This document shows positions 50,337-60,175 of a stretch of DNA of 64,000 nt, in pieces; position 1 is the first letter of the stretch, and each line of letters starts with the position of its first letter. Source of the stretch: Acidobacteriota bacterium (lineage in GTDB: Bacteria; Acidobacteriota; Terriglobia; Terriglobales; Acidobacteriaceae); NCBI GenBank assembly GCA_018268915.1, contig JAFDVQ010000005.1:62001-126000 (forward strand), read 5' to 3'. The notes under the pieces are model-generated. The model ran no database searches. It worked only from the letters and a program-made list of their open reading frames with translations, and was not told the DNA's origin. A program made the position numbers and the translations under genes.

Positions 50337-50494
50337 GCGATGACCTCCGGGAAGTCTTGGCTTGGCGGTCGGAAGGGGCTGCGAGCGGGACCGGAAAGTT
50401 CCAGCAGCTTGAGAAATGAGATGCAGGGGAAAAGTAGCTGCACTCGGAGAAGGCCGCGGGATTTCATTCTGAGGCCAACTTGGCTTTACCATCA

Positions 50495-51208
50495 ATGGAA
50501 ATGTCTATTGCCGCACCAAAAAAACAAGCGGTCGTGCTGCTGAGCGGGGGCCTGGACTCGGCGACAGTCGCGTCGATTGCTGCCAGCGAGGGATTCGCGG
50601 TGAACGCGCTGTCGTTCTCGTATGGGCAGCGACACAGCTTTGAACTGGAAGCGGCGCGCCGGGTAGCCAATTCTTTGAGTGTGGCTCAACATCGTGTGGT
50701 GAATATTGACCTGAGGGCATTTGGCGGGTCGGCGCTGACGGACGATATCGAGGTTCCGAAGGGCCGAAGCAGCGATGAGATGGAGCATGGAATCCCGATC
50801 ACGTATGTGCCGGCTCGAAATACCATCTTCCTTTCGTTTGCGCTGGCGTGGGCGGAAGTGCTGGGATCGCAGGACATTTACATCGGAGTGAATGCGCTGG
50901 ATTACAGCGGGTATCCCGATTGCCGGCCGGAGTACATCCGAGCCTACGAGGAGATGGCGAACCTGGCGACAAAGGCGGGAGTGGAAGGGCGACAGAGACT
51001 CACCATTCATGCTCCGCTAATGCATCTGACGAAGGCGCAGATCATCAAAAGAGGGATGGAACTTGGGGTTGATTACAGCCTGACGAGCAGTTGCTACGAT
51101 CCCGCGCCGGATGGGAAGCCGTGCGGGCAGTGCGACTCGTGTCTGCTGCGGAGGAAGGGATTCAGGGAGAACGGAATTGACGATCCCCTTCCCTACCCAG
51201 CGCGATGA
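50495..51208 (+). CDS. queC: 7-cyano-7-deazaguanine (preQ0) synthase QueC
   Basis: QueC turns CDG into preQ0 using ATP and ammonia. The PP-loop is [17 protein letters not shown] near 12-28. The zinc-binding tail is [26 protein letters not shown] with four Cys. The ATG at 50495 is preferred to the upstream TTG at 50480. The stop overlaps queE (ATGA). Together with queE and the distant queF it covers CPH4 to preQ1; folE/queD are not in the window. Confidence 0.96.
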   Translation: MEMSIAAPKKQAVVLLSGGLDSATVASIAASEGFAVNALSFSYGQRHSFELEAARRVANSLSVAQHRVVNIDLRAFGGSALTDDIEVPKGRSSDEMEHGIPITYVPARNTIFLSFALAWAEVLGSQDIYIGVNALDYSGYPDCRPEYIRAYEEMANLATKAGVEGRQRLTIHAPLMHLTKAQIIKRGMELGVDYSLTSSCYDPAPDGKPCGQCDSCLLRRKGFRENGIDDPLPYPAR

Positions 51209-51843
51209 GCTACGCCGTTAAGGAAATCTTTTATACGCTACAAGGCGAAGGCGCACAGACGGGGCGCGCGGCGGTGTTCTGCAGGTTTGCGGGATGCAAC
51301 TTGTGGTCGGGGCGTGAGAGCGATCGCGCGTCGGCAGTGTGTCAGTTTTGCGATACGGATTTTGTCGGCGTGAATGGGCCGGGAGGCGGTCGGTTCGAGA
51401 CGGCGGAAGACCTGGCCGAGGCGATCGCCGCGCAGTGGCCGCAGGAACATCCCGCTGGAACGCGATTTGTCGTTTGTACGGGAGGCGAGCCTCTGCTGCA
51501 GCTGGATCGCGAGCTGATCGATGTGCTGCATGTGCATAATTTTGAGATTGCGGTTGAGACGAACGGGACTGTCGCGGCGCCTGCGGGATTGGACTGGATC
51601 TGCGTGAGTCCGAAGGCTGGGGCGACTTTGGTTCAGACTTCAGGCGATGAGTTGAAGCTGGTGTATCCGCAGTCGAGCGCGATGCCGGACAAGTTTGAGG
51701 GGCTGGAGTTCAGGAATTTCTTTCTGCAGCCAATGGATGGCTTGGAGCGGGAAGCGAATACGCAACGGGCGCTGCAGTATTGCATGGCGCACCCGAGATG
51801 GCGGCTGAGCCTGCAGACACATAAGCTGCTGGGAATTCCGTAG
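51205..51843 (+). CDS. queE: 7-carboxy-7-deazaguanine synthase QueE
   Basis: QueE is a small radical SAM enzyme that contracts 6-carboxytetrahydropterin to CDG. The 212-residue protein has [12 protein letters not shown] at the N-terminus and the unusual cluster motif CX14CX2C (Cys before NLWSGRESD and CQFC). SAM-binding [12 protein letters not shown] follows. Its start overlaps queC. The spacing of 14 residues within the Cys motif is that of the Gram-negative type. Confidence 0.96.
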   Translation: MSYAVKEIFYTLQGEGAQTGRAAVFCRFAGCNLWSGRESDRASAVCQFCDTDFVGVNGPGGGRFETAEDLAEAIAAQWPQEHPAGTRFVVCTGGEPLLQLDRELIDVLHVHNFEIAVETNGTVAAPAGLDWICVSPKAGATLVQTSGDELKLVYPQSSAMPDKFEGLEFRNFFLQPMDGLEREANTQRALQYCMAHPRWRLSLQTHKLLGIP

Positions 51844-51870
51844 ATTTATTGCGCAGAGCTTTTCAAAGTC

Positions 51871-51950
51871 GGACGGAAACATCCCTCAGGGGCTGAAGCG
51901 CACTTATTTCAACCGCGTTCTACGGCACGACTAGAGTCGTGTCCCTTCAA
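51871..51950. repeat. Possible dispersed repeat with perfect palindrome
   Basis: CACGACT-AG-AGTCGTG (51926-51941) is a perfect inverted repeat preceded by ATCCCTCAGGGGCTGAAGCG. This arrangement resembles intergenic repeats I remember from Terriglobales genomes. Only one copy is present here, so its repeat status is from memory. It may add to termination after queE. Confidence 0.4.
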
Positions 51951-51961
51951 GACAAAGAGAA

Positions 51962-51993
51962 AAGGCGCGAGGGCTGATCGGCCTTCGCGCCTT
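51962..51993. terminator. Bidirectional terminator between queE and the TonB-dependent receptor
   Basis: AAGGCGCGA pairs with TCGCGCCTT, extended inside by GGGC with GCCT (one G-U), loop TGATCG. TGTTTGCTT follows on plus and TTTTCTCTTTG on minus. It separates two convergent genes. Confidence 0.8.
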
Positions 51994-52014
51994 GTTTGCT
52001 TCGGGTGCGTTGAG

Positions 52015-55000
52015 TTAGAAAACGAACTTGCCGCCGAACTGCAGTTCGCGTGGATCGTAGGTGCTGGTTACCTGGCCGAAGTTGCCATCGGTGAAGCCGG
52101 TATCGACACCGTTGAATTGCGTGTGGTTGAAGGTGTTGAAAGACTCGACGCGGATTTCAAGATGCGGATTCTCCTTGCCGGAGAATGGAATGCTCTTGAA
52201 GAGCGCGAGGTTCCAGTTGAAGAGGCCGGGGCCGACAACAGCGTCTTTGCCAGATGTGCCGAAGCCCTGGTTGGTGCCGCCAGCCCATGGTGCCAACGGT
52301 GCCGCGAATGCATCGGTGTTGAACCACTGGTCTACAGTCTTCGGTCCATTGTGTGCGTTGGCGATTCGGTCGGGACGGTTGGTGGTGCCTCCCCCGAGAC
52401 CTAGGGTGTCGGGTGAGTAGGTCACATTGATGGGGCTACCCGATTGCGCGACGGTCACGCCGGAGAGTTCCCAGCCACCGAGAATCCCGTGTTGGAGGAA
52501 GTTGCCGCTCTTCTGCCAGAACGGCAGGCGGTAGTCGTAGTTCGCGTTGAAGATGTGACGACGGTCGAGAACACCGGAGCCGCGATCGTAGCGGATGTCG
52601 AACGGATTGGAGACCGTGCCGCCCGAGCCGGAGATGTTGGTGGAACCGAGATCGCCGCTCTGGATATCGATCTCGTGCGACCAGGTGTAGGAAAACTGCA
52701 TGGTCAGGTTGTGCTTGTTGTCCCAGCGGAAGCTGGTCTGGAGTGAGTTGTAGTTCTGATTGGTTGCGCTCTCGATCTGCGTGATGCCGGAGTAGCCAAG
52801 GTACGGACGGTGCAGGTTTGCGTTGGTGAGTCCGTTGGCGACTGCCTGACGATCGGCAATGTCACCGAGGGGAAGCGTGTTGATGTTGCGCTCGTCAGAC
52901 TGATTCCAACCTGTTGAGCCGACGTACTGCATTACGAAGATGACAGACGGCGCGACCTGCTGTTGAATGCCCAGGCTGTATTGCGCGGTTGCGGGGTTGG
53001 GATAGTAGGTGCTGAGGCTCTGCATGCTTGCCGGGAAGGTCGGCGTAGAGGCTGTGCCCCCAGTGATTGCGCTGGTTGTGGGGCTTGAGAAGTAAACCGC
53101 GTTCGCTGACGGGTGATAAGCGAACGGCGGGTTAGTGGCAGCGCCATAGATATCGTTGCCCTGGATGCGCTCGTAGAACTGGCCGAAGCCGGCGCGAAGA
53201 ACTGTTTTGCCAGATCCGAAGACATCCCATGCAAAGCCGATGCGAGGTTGGAGTGTGAAGTAGTTGTTATTCACGATGCCGCGGGGGAAGCCATTCTGGC
53301 CGGCGAGTTGAATGCCATTCAGATAGAACGTGCCTCCGTTGAACGTAGTGAGTGCTGGGCTGGCCGCCTGGCAGCTTGCCGAAGGTGCAGTGCAGATGGC
53401 GCCGGAGTTGTCGAGAACGGCGGCGGCTGTGGGGTCGTAGTCGCTGGGCACGAAATTTGCGACCTGGTTGTTCTTCTCGTATGCGTGCGGCAAAAGATCC
53501 CAGCGAAATCCGAGGTTGAGAGTGAGCCGCGGAGTGACGTGCCAGTTATCGAGACCATAGAACGAGTAGGTGTTATTGAGCCAGTGTTCGGTATTCAGGC
53601 TCTGAAGCTGGCTGTAGCTGTCGGCGAATCCGAGGAGGAAGTTGAGGTACGAATCTCCTGAGAAGTCGGTGCCGAAGGAGTAGTCGCCTTGCGTATCGGC
53701 TTGAAGCTGCTGATTCTTGTCGATGCGCATGTAGGAGAAGCCTGCCTTGAAGCTGTGCTTGCCGTGGTTCCACGTCAAGTCGTCGCGAACCTGGTAGTCG
53801 AGAAACGAGTTGTGCCACGGCCAGTAGATTTCAGTCCACGTGGTGCCGAGGGGTGCACCAAAGCTGACCTGGGGCAGGCGGTTGAGCGGGTTATTGCCCT
53901 GGAAGAAGCTGCCGGCGTTCCATCCCTCGGGCTGAACGAAGGAGGCTCCACCAGCGGAGACGGGTGTGATGTTGATGGTGTTGCCGTTGACGTCGAGCGA
54001 TGTCTCGTTCAGCAGGTTGGGGGAGAGGGTTTGTGAAAGCTGGATGACTGAGGTCCACGACGGATTCTGGAAGACATCGCCGATAGTGTCGTAGCTGTCA
54101 CCGCTCCACATGGTGGGGATGATGGTCTGTGACATCTGGTCGTGCATCCAGTGGCCCATCAGGTGCATTTTCTGGTTGAGGTCATGATCGATGCGGACCA
54201 CGTCCTCCCGAACATAGGTGGGCTGCTTCGGAGATGCGATGTATTGCGGGTTGTCGGCGGTGCCGGTGTTTGGTTTAGGAATGTTGCCCGTCTGCATGAA
54301 GAGCACGGCGTTGGGATCGAGGAGGTTGGCGGGAATGACATTCCCCGGGAAGGGCTGTCCCGGAGTAAGACCATCTTGTGCGTAGACTGCGAGCTTCGCG
54401 GGATCGCTGGTGACAGGGACAACAGGAGTGGCTCCCTTACCCCAAGGCGTGTACGCGAGATCGGCACCGGCGGTTGGAAAATCCGCAGCCGGGACAGTGT
54501 TTGCAGGACTGGGATTGACGCCGTTGATGAAGCGACGCCACTCTTCGTTGACGAAGAAGAAGGTCTTACTCCGATCCTTCGGGTAAATACCGGGAATGAA
54601 GACCGGGCCGCCGATGTTGCCGCCGAAGATGTTCAGTCGGAGTTCGGGCGTAGGGCTGTTGTTCCGCTTGGCGAAGTAGTTGGCCGCGTCGAAGGCGTCG
54701 TTGCGGTTGAACTCCCAGAGAGCGCCGTGGAAATTCTTCGATCCCGATTTGACGACCATCGTGACGGTGCCGCCAGAGGCGATTCCGTAATCGGGGCTGT
54801 AGTTGCTGCTGAGGGTCTGGAACTCGGCGAGCGCATCGGGCGAAGGCATCAGGTCGAACTTGCCGCCGCTGCCACGATCGTAGGCTTCGCCGCCGTCGAT
54901 GAGCCAGTCGTTGTGATCCGGACGCATGCCATTAAAGCTGAGCCCGAAGCCGCTGCCCTGCGCGGTGACGCCGTTGAACGAACCAAGGTTGTTAGAGACG

Positions 55001-55482
55001 CCGGTTCCCAGCGTGGTGAGCGAGACCATATTGCGGCCGTTAGTGGCGAGTTGCGTAATCTGCTGGCCGGTGATGAGGTTGCTGACTTCGTTCGTTTCCG
55101 TCTGCAGATGCATGGCGTCTGCTTCGACGGTGACGGTCTGAACGCCGGCGCCGACGGTCAGCGTGACATTCTCCTGAACCGTAGAAGCAACGTTCATCAC
55201 GATGCCGTTGGTCTGGGCAGGATTGAAGCCCTTGGCGTCGGCCTTGAGGTTATAGGTGCCGATATGGAGATTGGGAAAGTCGTAAAGACCCGCACCGTTG
55301 CTGGTGGTGGTCTTCATCTCTCCGGTGGAGGTATTAGTGATGGTGATGTTGGCATCGGGAACGACGGCGCCAGACGGATCGGTGACGGTTCCCTTCATTT
55401 CAGCATTCTCCTGAGCCCATATTGATACCGAGCAGAGGAGACTCAGCACTGCGACGCTGAGCATGTACTTTGCGAACTTCAT
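52015..55482 (-). CDS. Oar-like TonB-dependent receptor with carboxypeptidase-regulatory domain
   Basis: A 1155-residue outer membrane protein. The ATG at 55482 has AGGAGG 4-9 bases upstream and opens a signal peptide (MKFAKYMLSVAVLSLLCSVSIWAQ). The frame upstream to 55740 is not used. Next is a CarboxypepD_reg domain (about 28-112, GTVTDPSGAVVPDANITITNTSTGE, YDFPNLHIGTYNLKADAKGF), then a plug-like segment (about 125-260) and a large barrel ending in RELQFGGKFVF. The terminal Phe is usual for BamA-dependent barrels. This form is very abundant in Acidobacteria and takes up unknown, probably carbohydrate-linked ligands. No TonB-ExbBD genes are nearby. Confidence 0.93.
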   Translation of the reverse strand: MKFAKYMLSVAVLSLLCSVSIWAQENAEMKGTVTDPSGAVVPDANITITNTSTGEMKTTTSNGAGLYDFPNLHIGTYNLKADAKGFNPAQTNGIVMNVASTVQENVTLTVGAGVQTVTVEADAMHLQTETNEVSNLITGQQITQLATNGRNMVSLTTLGTGVSNNLGSFNGVTAQGSGFGLSFNGMRPDHNDWLIDGGEAYDRGSGGKFDLMPSPDALAEFQTLSSNYSPDYGIASGGTVTMVVKSGSKNFHGALWEFNRNDAFDAANYFAKRNNSPTPELRLNIFGGNIGGPVFIPGIYPKDRSKTFFFVNEEWRRFINGVNPSPANTVPAADFPTAGADLAYTPWGKGATPVVPVTSDPAKLAVYAQDGLTPGQPFPGNVIPANLLDPNAVLFMQTGNIPKPNTGTADNPQYIASPKQPTYVREDVVRIDHDLNQKMHLMGHWMHDQMSQTIIPTMWSGDSYDTIGDVFQNPSWTSVIQLSQTLSPNLLNETSLDVNGNTINITPVSAGGASFVQPEGWNAGSFFQGNNPLNRLPQVSFGAPLGTTWTEIYWPWHNSFLDYQVRDDLTWNHGKHSFKAGFSYMRIDKNQQLQADTQGDYSFGTDFSGDSYLNFLLGFADSYSQLQSLNTEHWLNNTYSFYGLDNWHVTPRLTLNLGFRWDLLPHAYEKNNQVANFVPSDYDPTAAAVLDNSGAICTAPSASCQAASPALTTFNGGTFYLNGIQLAGQNGFPRGIVNNNYFTLQPRIGFAWDVFGSGKTVLRAGFGQFYERIQGNDIYGAATNPPFAYHPSANAVYFSSPTTSAITGGTASTPTFPASMQSLSTYYPNPATAQYSLGIQQQVAPSVIFVMQYVGSTGWNQSDERNINTLPLGDIADRQAVANGLTNANLHRPYLGYSGITQIESATNQNYNSLQTSFRWDNKHNLTMQFSYTWSHEIDIQSGDLGSTNISGSGGTVSNPFDIRYDRGSGVLDRRHIFNANYDYRLPFWQKSGNFLQHGILGGWELSGVTVAQSGSPINVTYSPDTLGLGGGTTNRPDRIANAHNGPKTVDQWFNTDAFAAPLAPWAGGTNQGFGTSGKDAVVGPGLFNWNLALFKSIPFSGKENPHLEIRVESFNTFNHTQFNGVDTGFTDGNFGQVTSTYDPRELQFGGKFVF

Positions 55483-56202
55483 TGGTCCTCCTAGAAAGGC
55501 CGGCTTGCGGGAATCTGTCGTTCCTCGAAGCCGGTGTGAAGGCGGAGCAGGCACACCTCCGGCGTCTACGCGAACGATGGTTCGCGCACGCCAAAATACG
55601 CCGCACCGAGGCAGCGTGAGTGAGCCGCAGAGGGGAGTAGCGCCCCGCCGGGTGTTCTTGTCTGATCTTTCGGAACTGTGGCTTTGACAGGGGCTAATTC
55701 TCGCGCTGGCCACACGAGGCAGAAGCGGCTGTCGAGCCAAAAGCTAACGGATGTTATGGGTCGTTTGCGTTATCGAACGGGCCACAGGCACAGACCGGCC
55801 CGGACCACTCAAGGGAGCATCTTCCACAATTGATCAGCATTCAAGACACTCTTCAACTTGCTTCGAAGTTGCCGTGATATAGCGTTCGACGAATAAGGGT
55901 GGTATGAGGTTCACATGAAAATCGAATTAGTTTGGATGATGAGCTAAAGGGTTTTACTAGAGTGAAAATGTGAGTGTGCTCGAAGTTTGAAGCTGTAAAC
56001 GATATCTCAGCCTTCGCGGGTGCAGCGGTACACAAATGGAGGGTCGGCACGGCCAGCATCGCATTGTGAGAAACTGGGAGTGCAGCAGTTCTTGCGGGGC
56101 CAGGTTGATTCGCGAGCCCCAAAACTCTGAGCCATTTTGAGATTGAACGGGCCGATGGCGCCGCCGACGCGGTGCGGTCCGGATACAGGAACCTGAAAAC
56201 AG
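55483..56202. other. Long intergenic region upstream of the receptor and the ABC-F gene
   Basis: About 720 bases between divergent genes without a credible coding sequence. It would contain both promoters. A perfect inverted repeat is at 55569-55586. A shorter one, CAACTT...AAGTTG, is at 55854-55871. The 139- and 239-codon minus frames inside it look spurious (the longer one runs into the ABC-F gene). Confidence 0.5.
55569..55586. promoter_or_regulatory. Inverted repeat upstream of the TonB-dependent receptor
   Basis: CGCGAAC-GATG-GTTCGCG is a perfect 7-bp inverted repeat 87 bases upstream of the receptor ATG. Length and spacing suit a LacI- or GntR-type operator, but no regulator gene is next to it. 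Confidence 0.4.
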
Positions 56203-57801
56203 ATGCTGAGTGTAAGCAATGTAGAGATGCGTTACGGCTCGAAGGTGCTCTTCGAGGACGTAAGTGTGACATTTACGCCAGGGCGGCGTTATGGACTGAC
56301 GGGACCGAACGGCTCCGGCAAGTCGACGTTTATGAAGGTCCTTACCGGGGAGCTTGAGGCGCAGAAGGGCAACGTGGTGCGTCCGCGCAAACTGGGAGTG
56401 CTGCGGCAGGATCAGTTCGCCTTCGATAACTATCGCGTGATCGACACCGTGATCATGGGCAACAAGCCGTTGTGGGCAGCGCTCGAAGAGCGCGACAGAA
56501 TCTACGAGAAAGCCGAGATGACCGACGAAGACGGCATGCGGCTGGGCGAACTGGAAGGCGTCATCGGCGACGAGGACGGCTATACCGCCGAGAGCGATGC
56601 CGCGGTGCTGCTGGATGGCTTGGACATCCGCGAAGATCTGCATGGCCGCAAGATGGGCGAACTGCAGGGTGGGCAAAAGGTTCGTGTGCTGCTGGCACAG
56701 GCACTATTCGGCAAGCCTGAAGCTCTGCTGCTGGACGAGCCGACGAACTATCTGGATCTCGACTCCGTGCACTGGCTGCAGGATTTCCTAAATCAGTATG
56801 ACGGAACTCTGATTGCGATTTCGCATGACCGGCATTTCCTGAACAGCGTGACGACACACACGGCCGACATCGATTACCAGACGATCATCACCTATACGGG
56901 CGGATACGACGAGATGGTGATGGCGAAGACGCAGATTCGGTCGACGCTCGAGTCACAGAATGCTCAGCGCGAAAAGAAGATTGCCCAGCTGAATGAATTC
57001 ATCGCGCGGTTCGCGGCCGGTACACGTTCATCGCAGGTGACTAGCCGACGCAAGGAAGTGGAACGGCTGCAGACGAACGAGTTGGCACGATCGAACATTC
57101 AGCGTCCGTTCATCAAGTTCGACCAGGTGAGGCCGAGCGGTAAGCACGTTCTTGAGTTCAAGCACTTGACGAAACTTTACGACGACCTGAAGGTGATCGA
57201 CGGCTTCACTTCGAACGTGCTGCGTGGCGAAAAGGTCTGCCTGATGGGACGTAACGGCGCTGGCAAGACGACTCTGCTGAAGAGCCTGCTGGCGAATTAT
57301 CCGGGGCTGGCCGAGAAGGATTTCACCCTCGATTCCGGCGCCGTGTTCTGGGGACATGAGGCACAAATCGGCTACTTTCCGCAAGACGTGGGCTCCACGA
57401 TCGAACATGGACTGACGGTGAATGAGTGGCTGCATCGCTGGAAGCCGGATGCGCATGTCGAAGAGATTCGCGGCATTCTTGGGCAGATGCTCTTCTCAGG
57501 CGAAGAGGGCGAGAAGCCGACGAAGGCACTTTCAGGCGGCGAGCAGGCGCGACTTATCTTCTGCAAGCTGATCCTGACAAAGCCGAACATCCTTATCTTC
57601 GATGAGCCAACGAACCACCTGGATCTGGAATCGATCAACGCGCTGAACATCGCGCTGCAGCGGTATGAGGGCACGGTACTGCTGGTGACACACGATCACG
57701 ACCTGATCGATGAGGTGGCGACGCGGTTGTGGAACTTCAGGCCGGAAGGAATTGAAGATTTCCAGGGACCGTATTCGGAGTGGAAGGGGAAGCACAACTA
57801 G
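56203..57801 (+). CDS. ABC-F family ATPase (YbiT/EttA-type ribosome-associated)
   Basis: A 532-residue protein with two ABC domains and no membrane segments. First domain: Walker A GPNGSGKST near 35-43, signature LQGGQKVR, Walker B ALLLDEPTNYLDL. An arm/linker rich in basic residues lies between (about 245-310, REKKIAQLNEFIARFAAG and SRRKEVERLQ). Second domain: Walker A GRNGAGKTT, signature LSGGEQAR, Walker B ILIFDEPTNHLDL. ABC-F proteins act on the ribosome in translation or antibiotic protection. The linker is short, as in YbiT-like housekeeping members, and no leader-type regulation of a resistance gene is seen. Confidence 0.93.
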   Translation: MLSVSNVEMRYGSKVLFEDVSVTFTPGRRYGLTGPNGSGKSTFMKVLTGELEAQKGNVVRPRKLGVLRQDQFAFDNYRVIDTVIMGNKPLWAALEERDRIYEKAEMTDEDGMRLGELEGVIGDEDGYTAESDAAVLLDGLDIREDLHGRKMGELQGGQKVRVLLAQALFGKPEALLLDEPTNYLDLDSVHWLQDFLNQYDGTLIAISHDRHFLNSVTTHTADIDYQTIITYTGGYDEMVMAKTQIRSTLESQNAQREKKIAQLNEFIARFAAGTRSSQVTSRRKEVERLQTNELARSNIQRPFIKFDQVRPSGKHVLEFKHLTKLYDDLKVIDGFTSNVLRGEKVCLMGRNGAGKTTLLKSLLANYPGLAEKDFTLDSGAVFWGHEAQIGYFPQDVGSTIEHGLTVNEWLHRWKPDAHVEEIRGILGQMLFSGEEGEKPTKALSGGEQARLIFCKLILTKPNILIFDEPTNHLDLESINALNIALQRYEGTVLLVTHDHDLIDEVATRLWNFRPEGIEDFQGPYSEWKGKHN

Positions 57802-57858
57802 CCTAACTTGGATCCCGCACTAGCATAGCTAGGACGTGGCACCCGGCACTCGGCTCCT

Positions 57859-57898
57859 CGCTTCCCATGTCTCCAACTGCAGGAGACATGGGGCACCC
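57859..57898. repeat. Dispersed intergenic palindromic repeat, family B, copy 2
   Basis: CGCTTCCCA and TGGGGCACCC flank a perfect 11-bp stem (CCCATGTCTCC / GGAGACATGGG, loop AACTGCA). The flanks match the element at 41644-41678. It also may terminate the ABC-F transcript. Confidence 0.6.
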
Positions 57899-57948
57899 AG
57901 CAAAGTCATTTCCTTTTCAGAAGCTCCCAAGCTCTAGAATTGCCATTC

Positions 57949-58824
57949 ATGGATCCTGTCTTTTCCCATATCAATTGGTTTGATGTCGCCGATCCGGCTT
58001 CTTCAGAGCTCGATGACCTGGCGCAACGATTTGGGCTGCATGAGCTGCAGATTGAAGACTGCCGGCATCGTCCGCAACGACCTAAGACCGAGGAGCACGA
58101 TCACTACATCTTTGCGGTACTGAAGCACATCCATGACACAACAGAGCTTGAGTTCGACGATATCGATCTGTTTCTTGGGTCAGACTTCCTGATCTCTGTG
58201 CGAAACGCAGACGCTGTCGTAATCGAAAGCGTGAAGGCTCGCGCTTCGGAGGAAAAGACAGATCGTCTCGACCGACTCTTCTACATGATCGTTGACCAGA
58301 TCGTGGATGGGTACCAGCCAGTGCTCGACAAACTGGCGGATGAAATCTCAGAGATTGAGGATGTCGTGCTGGAGCAGCCCGATCCGGAGACGCTGGCACG
58401 CATCTTTGCGCTGAAGCGGAAGTTGATCGAGTTTCGCCGCGTGGCTGCCGGGATGCGAGAAGTCGTGAATGCCCTGATCCGGAAGGAAAAGGGCCTGCTC
58501 AGCGACGACCTCGATCCATACTTCCGCGATGTGTACGACCACATCATTCGCACGGTCGACATGATTGAGAGCTACCGGGACCTGTTGTCGGGTGCGCTGG
58601 ATATCTATTTGTCAGCGGTCGCGAACCGGACCAACGAGGTGATGAAGGTATTGACCATCTGGGGAACGGTGGCGCTGCCCCTGGTGATCATCACCGGATT
58701 CTTCGGCATGAACCTGAAGTTGCCGTGGGCGAACGATCCGCACGGCACTGACTATGCGGTGGCGTTGATGGCAGTTTCGACGCTCACGATTCTGATTTAC
58801 TTCAAGATCAAGCGCTGGTTCTGA
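57949..58824 (+). CDS. corA: CorA-family magnesium transporter
   Basis: A 291-residue protein with a large cytoplasmic N-terminal domain and two C-terminal transmembrane helices. The first ends in the selectivity motif FFGMNLKLPW (GMN). The second is VALMAVSTLTILIYF and is followed by a basic end KIKRWF. The ATG at 57949 is preferred to a TTG at 57940. CorA forms pentamers that import Mg2+ (sometimes Co2+ or Ni2+). Being a short member without the DPD/YGMNF-MPEL form of E. coli CorA, it resembles the MIT-type homologues. Confidence 0.92.
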   Translation: MDPVFSHINWFDVADPASSELDDLAQRFGLHELQIEDCRHRPQRPKTEEHDHYIFAVLKHIHDTTELEFDDIDLFLGSDFLISVRNADAVVIESVKARASEEKTDRLDRLFYMIVDQIVDGYQPVLDKLADEISEIEDVVLEQPDPETLARIFALKRKLIEFRRVAAGMREVVNALIRKEKGLLSDDLDPYFRDVYDHIIRTVDMIESYRDLLSGALDIYLSAVANRTNEVMKVLTIWGTVALPLVIITGFFGMNLKLPWANDPHGTDYAVALMAVSTLTILIYFKIKRWF

Positions 58825-58839
58825 TGGACGACAAAAAGA

Positions 58840-58878
58840 CGATGTCCCGCGCCGGGATCAGTTCGACGCGGGACATCG
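58840..58878 (-). terminator. Hairpin terminator between corA and the convergent secreted-protein gene
   Basis: CGATGTCCCGCG (58840-58851) and CGCGGGACATCG (58867-58878) form a perfect 12-bp stem with a 15-base loop. On the minus strand the stem is followed by TCTTTTTGTC, a good terminator tail. On plus it is purine-rich, so it serves the minus gene best. Confidence 0.7.
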
Positions 58879-58893
58879 CGAAGAGAAGAGTGG

Positions 58894-59463
58894 CTACTCT
58901 TCTTCTACGTGCAATTTTTCGCAAGTGACTTTGTTGTTCCAGTCGACGAAGGCGCCGTTGGGGTTATCGCGCCACGCCCAGACGTGGAGCTCGAAGAAGT
59001 CGGCGAGCTGGAAGCGGTTCGGTGCGGCGACGAACTGGAAGTCCTGTCCGTCGAGGGTAGGTGGCGCTGTGTGGTTCTTCATCCACGTAGCCGCATCGAC
59101 GATGTACTCGACGCCGACGAGTTTTCGGGCGTTTCCTACTGGCTCATAGATCAGGGCCTCGGGATATTCGAGCTCGATTTTGCCATCACCGACGAGAGGG
59201 CCATTGACGTAGTGGATGCCCATGGCTCCGTGATCCGGTCCGGTAACGCATCCAAAAGCTGGGCCGTAGCCAACGGCGTTGTTGACGTCGAGGTACTTTT
59301 CAGTGGCCCTGCGCACATCTTGAACAAGCTGCGCTGAAGCGTGATGCGCTTCGTGGGATGGATCCTCGGCGGCAGCATGTGATGCAGAGGTAAAGCAGAT
59401 GAGAACCGGCAACGCAAGTACGACCTTCGCAACGCCGCAGAGCATGTAGCTGATACGTGACAT
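58894..59463 (-). CDS. Secreted protein of unknown function
   Basis: The ATG at 59463 has AAGGAG upstream and opens a signal peptide (MSRISYMLCGVAKVVLALPVLICFTSASHAA). The 189-residue protein has a His-rich start (EDPSHEAHHASAQ), a helix VRRATEKYLDVNNAVGYG, a Cys block FGCVTGPDHGAMGIHYVNG, and a C-terminal FQLADFFELHVWAWRDNPNGAFVDWN. The last block recurs in a widespread hypothetical family. The histidines suggest metal binding, which is not proven. Function is unknown. Confidence 0.75.
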   Translation of the reverse strand: MSRISYMLCGVAKVVLALPVLICFTSASHAAAEDPSHEAHHASAQLVQDVRRATEKYLDVNNAVGYGPAFGCVTGPDHGAMGIHYVNGPLVGDGKIELEYPEALIYEPVGNARKLVGVEYIVDAATWMKNHTAPPTLDGQDFQFVAAPNRFQLADFFELHVWAWRDNPNGAFVDWNNKVTCEKLHVEEE

Positions 59464-59602
59464 ATTCTTACTCCTTCCAATGCTGACTTCCTGCTTGCGA
59501 TTGGTGTAATTTTCCTCCCGGTTGAGCACACGACTGCTTTCGTAGCGATGGTCGTGCGCTCGCCGGCGTTAAAAAAACGCTGTCGTGATCGGGAGGAGTG
59601 AG

Positions 59603-60175
59603 CTAGAGTCGTTCCGCGCTGAACGAGACGGGCACGCCATTCGTCACCGAATCGAAGACGGGAGAGAAACGCGGACCAAGTTGAGCGATTTCCTGAAGCT
59701 GTTCATCCGGGACATCTGCCTTAACCTTGAAGTTGACGCGAATGCCCTGGTAGCCCGGTCGCACTTTGTTGTCGAGATTAAGGAGTCCTCGCGCGTCGAG
59801 ATTTCCTTCGATGGAAGATTCGACTGCCTCGATTTGAACGCCGCGCGCGGCGGCGTGATAGACCATCGCGCTGGTGAGGCAAGAAGCGAGGGCGTGCAGC
59901 AGATATTCCGCGGGATTTGCCGCATTGTCTTTCCCAAGCAGAATTACCGGCTCATCAGCTTCGAGAACAAAGGGCTGGGAGCGAGCTTGCTCCTGGCCAG
60001 CACCGTAGAACTCATTGACTGTTGAGGCGTTCTGCCCTCCATCCTTCCACTTGTTCCTGACATTAAATCTGAATTTTGCGATTTCGGGCGTCGCCTTGAC
60101 TGCTTCGATGGTCGCGTTGAGACCATCGACGTTGACGCCGTTGATGATGGTGCAGGTTTCCTGTGCTGTTGTCAT
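59603..60175 (-). CDS. OsmC/Ohr-family protein
   Basis: A 190-residue OsmC-type protein starting at the ATG at 60175 (AGAGAGG upstream). The main motif is NPAEYLLHALASCLTSAMVYHAAARG, with one peroxidatic-type Cys; a second Cys at the usual place is not evident. Some OsmC proteins are thiol-dependent peroxidases that protect from organic peroxides. The lack of a second Cys makes peroxidase activity uncertain. It is divergent from the GlxA-type regulator, and a second, shorter OsmC protein follows that regulator. Confidence 0.85.
   Translation of the reverse strand: MTTAQETCTIINGVNVDGLNATIEAVKATPEIAKFRFNVRNKWKDGGQNASTVNEFYGAGQEQARSQPFVLEADEPVILLGKDNAANPAEYLLHALASCLTSAMVYHAAARGVQIEAVESSIEGNLDARGLLNLDNKVRPGYQGIRVNFKVKADVPDEQLQEIAQLGPRFSPVFDSVTNGVPVSFSAERL

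Noticed and set aside
54142..55425. 427-codon plus-strand frame
   Set aside because: It is antisense to the TonB-dependent receptor, whose domains and ribosome site are clear. It arises from GC-rich codon bias.
55957..56676. 239-codon minus-strand frame upstream of the receptor
   Set aside because: More than half of it is antisense to the ABC-F gene, and the remainder has no signal, motif or ribosome site.
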